The translations under genes and the position numbers were made by a program. The notes under the pieces are model-generated. The model was not told where the DNA came from, did not search any database, and saw only the letters and a list, made by a program, of their open reading frames with translations. A stretch of 10,133 bases of DNA from Planctomycetota bacterium (GTDB taxonomy: Bacteria > Planctomycetota > GCA-002687715 > DRQF01), in contig JAJRYU010000111.1 of assembly GCA_024275615.1 (NCBI GenBank), forward strand, positions 1 through 10,133. The letters are read 5' to 3'. Positions 6,316 to 10,133 of this stretch are shown in pieces (position 1 is the first letter of the stretch; each line of letters opens with the position of its first letter).

Positions 6316-6344
6316 TATTGTGACCATGCTCACATTAATGCCAA
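6316..6344 (-). promoter_or_regulatory. Possible sigma70-type promoter for the helical-protein gene
   Basis: On the minus strand TTGGCA (6339-6344) and ACAATA (6316-6321) are separated by 17 bases. The -35 element is good and the -10 element is poor. Transcription would begin near 6309, about 45 bp before the start codon. The proposed promoter overlaps the first CRP-like site and places the second one about 62-65 bp upstream of the start point. Confidence 0.35.
6319..6334. promoter_or_regulatory. CRP/FNR-family-like binding site 1
   Basis: TGTGA-N6-TCACA is an exact match to the core consensus of the cAMP receptor protein (TGTGACCATGCTCACA). Centred at 6326.5, it lies about 63 bp upstream of the leftward gene start and overlaps the proposed core promoter, where binding would be expected to repress. 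Confidence 0.5.
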
Positions 6345-6365
6345 GGCGGGGGATGACAAGGGCAA

Positions 6366-6381
6366 AGTGAGCGTGATCACA
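6366..6381. promoter_or_regulatory. CRP/FNR-family-like binding site 2
   Basis: AGTGA-N6-TCACA differs by one base from the CRP core consensus and contains the exact dyad GTGATCAC. Its centre at 6373.5 is 47 bp from site 1. Relative to the proposed leftward start point it falls near -62 to -65, a position typical of class I activation. Confidence 0.4.
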
Positions 6382-6605
6382 AAAAACTCGAATTGCGGGT
6401 CATGGCGACCGCCGAGCCCCCAAACTCGGCCGATGAGAGAGAACGTTGCCTGAAACCAGTTCGGTCCCGACAATTAGCCTGGCGAGAGGATGTATCGGGG
6501 TGCATGCTTGGGAATCGAATTGGGAAGTGTGTTTCGTCTAGAACGAAGGCCTGAATGCGTCCGTCGTACTGCGGGATTCTCAGATACTCGGATTGAGGCG
6601 TTGTT
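6382..6605. other. Intergenic region upstream of the small membrane-protein gene
   Basis: I see no gene here. A GAGG at 6595-6598 is a modest ribosome binding site for the GTG start at 6606. A leftward frame crossing the region is antisense to the membrane-protein gene and has no protein-like features. Confidence 0.4.
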
Positions 6606-6923
6606 GTGAAGACGCGAAACTGGATCATCATCTTGACATTGGCTCTTGAAGCATTCACGTGCTTGCTTCGTTTCGGTCTGAAACTCGAATCAACACGCGA
6701 CACGGAATTCCTCAGCACACTTACATTTGGAATGCGCATTCATCACAGCTACTTGGGGATATTGCTCGTCTTGTTGGTGATGAATCTCGATCCAGGATCA
6801 TTTTCGCGTCGGTGGGGTTGGCGCATAGCCTGGGCTTTGGTCGCATCCGATCTCATTCACCATTTCCTTGTTCTTTGGCCGATTACCGGCGACCCGCAAT
6901 TCCATCTCTACTATGCCTATTGA
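6606..6923 (+). CDS. Small integral membrane protein, unknown function
   Basis: This 105-residue protein begins at a GTG (6606-6608) with GAGG seven bases upstream. Hydrophobic segments fall at about residues 5-22 (WIIILTLALEAFTCLLRFG), 50-63 (LGILLVLLVMNL) and 72-95 (GWRIAWALVASDLIHHFLVLW), so three membrane helices are likely. Two histidine pairs stand out, HH in RIHHSYLG and HH in LIHHFLVLW; with the charged residues around them they could bind a metal or heme, though nothing proves this. The protein ends ITGDPQFHLYYAY. I do not recognise a named family, but composition and topology look real. It is transcribed divergently from the helical-protein gene and could share the CRP-like control region. 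Confidence 0.68.
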   Translation: MKTRNWIIILTLALEAFTCLLRFGLKLESTRDTEFLSTLTFGMRIHHSYLGILLVLLVMNLDPGSFSRRWGWRIAWALVASDLIHHFLVLWPITGDPQFHLYYAY

Positions 6924-7119
6924 AGATGCGCGGGTTGGATGATTGAATCTTCAATTGTCGTCGGAGTAGCGTCGGCGGGTTTGGCGTGGCGAAAATGTTG
7001 GGGGACAGAATCCGGACAACCACCAAGGGCCTTGGCGCATCAAGCGAGAGCCGACCAAGCAACACAGTTCTTGCCCGACTTGATGTCTCCCGCATCGAAG
7101 CTCTTCTGCGTGTCCATGG
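6924..7119. other. Stretch without a recognised gene
   Basis: Open frames cross this stretch on both strands, but their residue composition is poor and no motif is visible. It is probably further decayed remains of the TPR gene or plain spacer. Confidence 0.35.
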
Positions 7120-7320
7120 ACGTCGCGTCTACCTTGTGCCTGGGTGCCAATCTTCAGGGCGTTCACCAAATGAGAGACCGCTTGCCCCACGCGGTTGGAC
7201 GCCAAGTGAATCTCGGCGAGCCCGATGAGAGCATCGAGGCTGGAGGAAGTTTCACGTAACAGTTGATGGTAGAGGAAACATCGTCGATCAAGAAAGATGG
7301 ATTCGGATGTTGACGATGCC
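7120..7320 (-). pseudogene. TPR-containing protein fragment
   Basis: The minus strand encodes FLYHQLLRETSSSLDALIGL, continuing as AEIHLASNRVGQAVSHLVNALKI. The second part matches the tetratricopeptide pattern (G-L-A-x-x-x-L-A, G-x-A at helix B, A-L at the end), and the preceding helix fits the end of another repeat. After GTQAQG the translation loses protein character in every frame. The 5' side stops at the junction with the IS5-family remnant at about 7330. It reads as the surviving piece of a larger TPR gene, perhaps cut by the insertion sequence. With only one and a half repeats the call is tentative. Confidence 0.45.
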
Positions 7321-7332
7321 AACGTTGGCGTC
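7315..7332. repeat. Palindrome at the TPR/IS junction
   Basis: GCCAACGTTGGC (7318-7329) is a perfect 12-bp palindrome. It extends to 18 bp (7315-7332) with one unpaired position on each side. TTGACG (7310-7315) and CGTCAA (7329-7334) add an overlapping inverted repeat. It sits where the leftward TPR text ends and the rightward transposase text begins, so it may mark the insertion boundary. Confidence 0.5.
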
Positions 7333-7334
7333 AA

Positions 7335-7789
7335 AACGGCGTGGGGATCACAAGATCAAATGTGTCATTGGCGATGAGGCCTGCGACACCCGCTCGATGC
7401 ACGACGCCGCCGAAAATGTTAGAGCCAAAGTTGTCGTGCCGCCAGCCAAGAATGCTCGCATCAACAAGGATGGGTCCAAGAGTAGAAACAAGGCAATCAA
7501 GAGAACCAAAAAAAGTTGGACGACAGCGCTGGAAAAAGGAGACCAAAAATCACCGCCAAGGAAGGGTGGAAAACATGTTCTTTCGATTCATGGCGGAGGG
7601 TCGCGCAGCAAAGAGAGATTGCGCAATTTTTGGAAACCTTGCGCAACCTTAAGGCGCAACTCTGCCCATGATCCTCGCTAATCGATCAACCCAAACAAAT
7701 GGTTGGCTCATGAAGCGATGTTGGCCTGCAATGTCCTCAACAAGATGTTCGCAACAGATCGACCAAATGCTGCTAAGATCGCGAGTTGA
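7335..7789 (+). pseudogene. IS5-family transposase, 5'-truncated and multiply frameshifted
   Basis: The C-terminal half of an IS5-family DDE transposase can be traced through two frames. First comes IKCVIGDEACDTRSMHDAAE, holding the second catalytic Asp in GDEACD, then VVVPPAKNARINKDG and SRNKAIKRTKK. At a run of seven A (7508-7514) the frame moves by one, giving VGRQRWKKETKNHRQGRVE, which holds the catalytic Glu, then NMFFRF and CAIFGN. After stops near 7650 and 7680 the first frame resumes with NPNKWLAHEAMLACNVLNKM and ends at TGA 7787-7789. The N-terminal half with the first Asp is missing, and no terminal inverted repeats or target duplication were found. The likely lesion at the A-run is one extra A, since the shift needed is +1, not the -1 typical of programmed IS frameshifting. 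Confidence 0.8.
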
Positions 7790-7890
7790 ATTGGGGAGTT
7801 GGAGCTACTGCTCCGGCTCCAGCTTCTTTCGTGCAACAACGCCGGTCTCACCGCGCAGTTTTGATGTAGGGGAATTCAGGACGAGTCAAG

Positions 7891-8586
7891 ATGAATCGGA
7901 AAGGGAAAAAGAAGCCGTTCAGTGCATCGCTGCCCGAGTGGATGAAACTCTGGGAAGGACTTGAAGTTCCGACCAATCTCTCCACCGTTCAACGTGATGA
8001 ATCGTGTCACATGTTTAGGCACGATCCAGATCGTGCCAGGGCAATTGCCGAGGAAATCGATGATCCTTGGTTTCTATGCCAGGCGCTGAGTCACTTTCTC
8101 AGATACGACTCGCTCCCCGAGGTGACAGAACTCGCAACACGCTGCATGACCCTTGGCATGTCGATTGGCGATCCCTACCAATCCGTGGCCGTCACGGCGT
8201 GGCCTTTGAGTGCTCTCGTCGAACTTGGGCATCGAGACTTGGCAACCACTTGGCTTGACGAAGTGATTGAACTCTCTCGAAGTGTTGAGCATCCGGTGTG
8301 GAGATTAGACGCCTTGTACCTTGTCTGGCAAGCAGTGTTCACCCTGGGCGAATCGCAAAGAGAAGCTGTCTTCGAAGAATTCCTCGCTGCCTGCGGCGCT
8401 GCCAATTCTTGGAGGGCGTCGTTCACAATGAAGTACGCGATCTTGATCGTCGCTCGAATCGACTCAGAAAGGGCCCGCGAGTTGGCAAACTCAATGCCAG
8501 AGAATTGGTTCAAGCGCCGGTTGATCAGACAGTTGGCAGAGGGAGTTTCTGGGCGTCCTCGGCCCTTCAATTGGCAAGCCTCTTGA
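7891..8586 (+). CDS. Hypothetical helical-repeat (TPR/HEAT-like) protein
   Basis: This is an intact 231-residue frame starting at ATG 7891 with CAGGA nine bases upstream. After a basic N-terminus (MNRKGKKKPF) the protein is almost wholly helical, with helix pairs such as DPDRARAIAEEIDDPWFLCQ, PEVTELATRCMTLGMSIGD, RDLATTWLDEVIELSRSVEH and REAVFEEFLAACGAANSW. The alternating A/L/W pattern resembles a solenoid of degenerate TPR-like hairpins, a common scaffold for protein-protein contacts. No signal peptide or membrane segment is present, so a cytoplasmic location is likely. I recognise no catalytic motif or named family. A minus-strand frame of 221 codons overlaps it but has poor protein character. 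It directly follows the IS5 remnant, and the nearby TPR fragment may be a relic of a related gene. Confidence 0.72.
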   Translation: MNRKGKKKPFSASLPEWMKLWEGLEVPTNLSTVQRDESCHMFRHDPDRARAIAEEIDDPWFLCQALSHFLRYDSLPEVTELATRCMTLGMSIGDPYQSVAVTAWPLSALVELGHRDLATTWLDEVIELSRSVEHPVWRLDALYLVWQAVFTLGESQREAVFEEFLAACGAANSWRASFTMKYAILIVARIDSERARELANSMPENWFKRRLIRQLAEGVSGRPRPFNWQAS

Positions 8587-8981
8587 TACTTAATGTACCG
8601 CACTCGATCCGTCAGTTTCGCACGATTCCTTAGCCCAATCCTCTCTTCCGAGTCAAACAGGTCCGTTGAGTTGCGGCACCGATATGCCCAAATTCCCCTC
8701 GGTTCAAGAATTGGAATTAGGTGAATTAGGGCGACGTCTCGACGCCGAGAACCGATTTCCAACCTCAATTTGACGAATCTGTCCTGGCAACGCATACCAT
8801 GGCCTGTTTGAAAGGCACCTTGATAAGAGGAAACTATCACGTACGATGACAGGTGGTTGTCCTGCCCACCGAGACTTCAATGAAAACTGGAACAAGCCCT
8901 CATTGGCGCCTTCGTTCGGAAGATGTCCCGCCACACCGAGTAGGTATATTTGGAAGTATCGGCCCTTGACAAAGAACAATC
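8587..8981. other. 395-bp intergenic region
   Basis: I see no convincing gene. A 29-codon plus-strand frame (starting MPKFPSVQELELGELG) and a 91-codon minus-strand frame starting near 8979 lack family features. GAATTAGG is repeated in tandem at 8714-8721 and 8723-8730. A TGA at 8967-8969 closes the frame ahead of the next gene, and only a weak purine stretch (AAAGAA) precedes its ATG. No intrinsic terminator for the upstream gene was found. Confidence 0.4.
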
Positions 8982-10133
8982 ATGCCCCAAGCCTCGCAGG
9001 ATAGAGTTGGACGAGCGGCCGTCATCGTAGCTGCAGGCAAAGGCACCCGCATCGGCCGTCTGACATGCACCAGACCTAAATCAACATTGAAACTGAATGG
9101 CCTGAGCATCATCAGCAGGACCTGCGAACTCATAAGTGAGATCACAGATCAAATCATTGTTGTCGCTGGGAACAATGCGCGTTTTTTGCGCGAAGACTTG
9201 TCATGGATTGCCGAAGATAAATTGGTTGTTATCGACACTCCCGAGTTGAGTGATCAGGGTTGTTCAGCCTCCATGCGAGCTGGGCTCAAAGCTCTTTCGC
9301 CCGAAGTCATGGAAGTCCTGATCATTGAAGGCGATCTTATTTTGACTCGAGATGCAGTTTGTAAAATGCTCGACGCTCCGGGCAATGTCAAGATTGCAGT
9401 GACATTGGAATCTGAAGAATCTGAAGGCAAGGTGTTCTGGAACCCCACCAGCACAAGTTATTACATTCATGATTGCAGTCGAGGGGAGTCCGACGTCTAT
9501 CGGGGGAAATTTGTTGGATTTTCCTCGCTGTCAATAGAATCCTCAAATCGCCTCAAATGTGAAATACCATCTGGAACAGCAGCATTCTGTTCGGATTATG
9601 TCCAGACACAGTTGAGTTCTGTGACACAGCTGGTTGAGCTCAGTCAAGGAGAGGTCGGCGAGGTCGATCGCCCCGAGGACTATGAACACGTGCTTGAGAG
9701 TGAGACCCTCAACAGATTGATGATGCCCAGAGCTGAGCGTCAGCACTCGCTCTTCGTTGAAAACCGGCCTCTACAACGATTCCTAACCGTCGGCTCCGCC
9801 GCAGACATGATTCTTGCGCAGCGCTATGGTTTCGATGGTGTTTGGCTCAATCCGTCTTCCGGCCCACTGCAGGAAGAGCTTGAAATCCGCAACGAACTTA
9901 GCGGAGGTCACTATCTGTTGCCAACAGTTTGTGATTTAGCGCGGGTGCAACTTGATTCGTCCGAAGCAAATGCGCTTGTAGAGCATTTGGCAAGGCATCC
10001 CGTGTCTGGTGTTTGTTTTTCACCATTCTCCAAACCGCAAGAACTCGTAGAGGAATTCATCGGCAAGCTCGAAGATATGACGAGGCAGAGCGAACGCCCG
10101 TTGACTATCTTTTTCCGGGTGGAGAAAGCGGGG
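8982..10133 (+). CDS. Nucleotidyltransferase fused to a PEP-mutase-like domain, cut by the window end
   Basis: The frame is open from ATG 8982 to the last base (384 codons, no stop yet). Residues 12-240 form a sugar-phosphate/phosphonate nucleotidyltransferase domain. It has AAGKGTRIG with RPKS (17-34) binding the nucleotide triphosphate, IEGD with D118 as a metal ligand, and EVDRPEDYE (227-235), the typical C-terminal acid motif. Residues 255-384 follow the isocitrate lyase/PEP mutase fold: SAADMILAQRYGFDGVWL, VSGVCFS, then the PxELVEEFIGKLEDM helix and the strand IFFRVEKA. The catalytic landmarks are missing. The D-x-D-x-G metal motif is represented only by VCDLA (D318), and the EDKxxxxxNS loop has become FSPFSK. 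Known relatives activate phosphonates such as 2-aminoethylphosphonate with CTP after PEP mutase makes the C-P bond. Here the second domain is probably inactive or has another role, so the substrate is uncertain. Confidence 0.82.
   Translation, partial: MPQASQDRVGRAAVIVAAGKGTRIGRLTCTRPKSTLKLNGLSIISRTCELISEITDQIIVVAGNNARFLREDLSWIAEDKLVVIDTPELSDQGCSASMRAGLKALSPEVMEVLIIEGDLILTRDAVCKMLDAPGNVKIAVTLESEESEGKVFWNPTSTSYYIHDCSRGESDVYRGKFVGFSSLSIESSNRLKCEIPSGTAAFCSDYVQTQLSSVTQLVELSQGEVGEVDRPEDYEHVLESETLNRLMMPRAERQHSLFVENRPLQRFLTVGSAADMILAQRYGFDGVWLNPSSGPLQEELEIRNELSGGHYLLPTVCDLARVQLDSSEANALVEHLARHPVSGVCFSPFSKPQELVEEFIGKLEDMTRQSERPLTIFFRVEKAG

Noticed and set aside
7508..7514. Programmed ribosomal frameshifting on the A7 run of the transposase
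   Set aside because: Joining the two conserved parts needs a +1 shift, whereas IS elements use -1 on A-runs. Further stops downstream show that the gene is broken anyway.
8696..8730. GGTTCAAGAATT as a tRNA T-arm
   Set aside because: It does not fit the GGTTCRAnnCC pattern, and no acceptor, D or anticodon stems can be folded around it.
8175..8840. A 221-codon minus-strand open frame
   Set aside because: It overlaps the plus-strand helical-repeat gene over most of its length. Its composition is irregular and it lacks domain features, while the plus-strand product has regular amphipathic helices and a plausible ribosome binding site.

Overview
The window looks like accessory chromosome of a Gram-negative-type bacterium, most likely a member of the Planctomycetes/Verrucomicrobia (PVC) group. 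This is inferred from a secreted leucine-rich-repeat protein with 'SNDGLAII / ITDAGMGVL / TADDGLAIL' repeats, moderate GC content, loose gene packing and several lineage-restricted hypothetical proteins. No rRNA, tRNA, CRISPR array or phage module was recognised.

Left third (1-2610): a C-terminal remnant of an alpha/beta hydrolase, then a 166-bp repeat (472-637), a small regulator-like remnant, and a leftward pair: an intact GNAT acetyltransferase preceded by a frameshifted leucine-rich-repeat gene. A second, gapless copy of the 166-bp repeat (2440-2605) closes the segment, so about 1.8 kb of cargo lies between two direct repeats.

Centre (2612-5174): a 22-bp perfect palindrome sits 5 bp before a TetR-family regulator, whose stop codon overlaps the start of a membrane fatty-acid desaturase. 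This is the clearest functional unit: a self-regulated lipid-unsaturation operon resembling other TetR/desaturase pairs. Facing it is a yqeY (GatB/YqeY) pseudogene on the minus strand with both an early nonsense codon and a 1-base frameshift.

Right half (5472-10133): a leftward gene for a secreted or membrane-anchored alpha-helical protein, with two cAMP-receptor-protein-like palindromes in its upstream region; a divergent small three-helix membrane protein; a graveyard holding a TPR fragment and a broken IS5-family transposase; an intact helical-repeat hypothetical protein; and, running off the right edge, a nucleotidyltransferase fused to a PEP-mutase/isocitrate-lyase-like domain that has lost the expected catalytic residues.

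At least four genes are broken by single-base lesions or truncation (LRR protein, yqeY, transposase, hydrolase). The region is therefore either a decaying, recombination-prone accessory stretch or partly affected by sequencing indels. Nothing here can be proposed with confidence as a new defence or mobile system. The most novel-looking items are the 166-bp repeat that precedes regulator-like ORFs, the degenerate PEP-mutase fusion, and the paired CRP-like sites.
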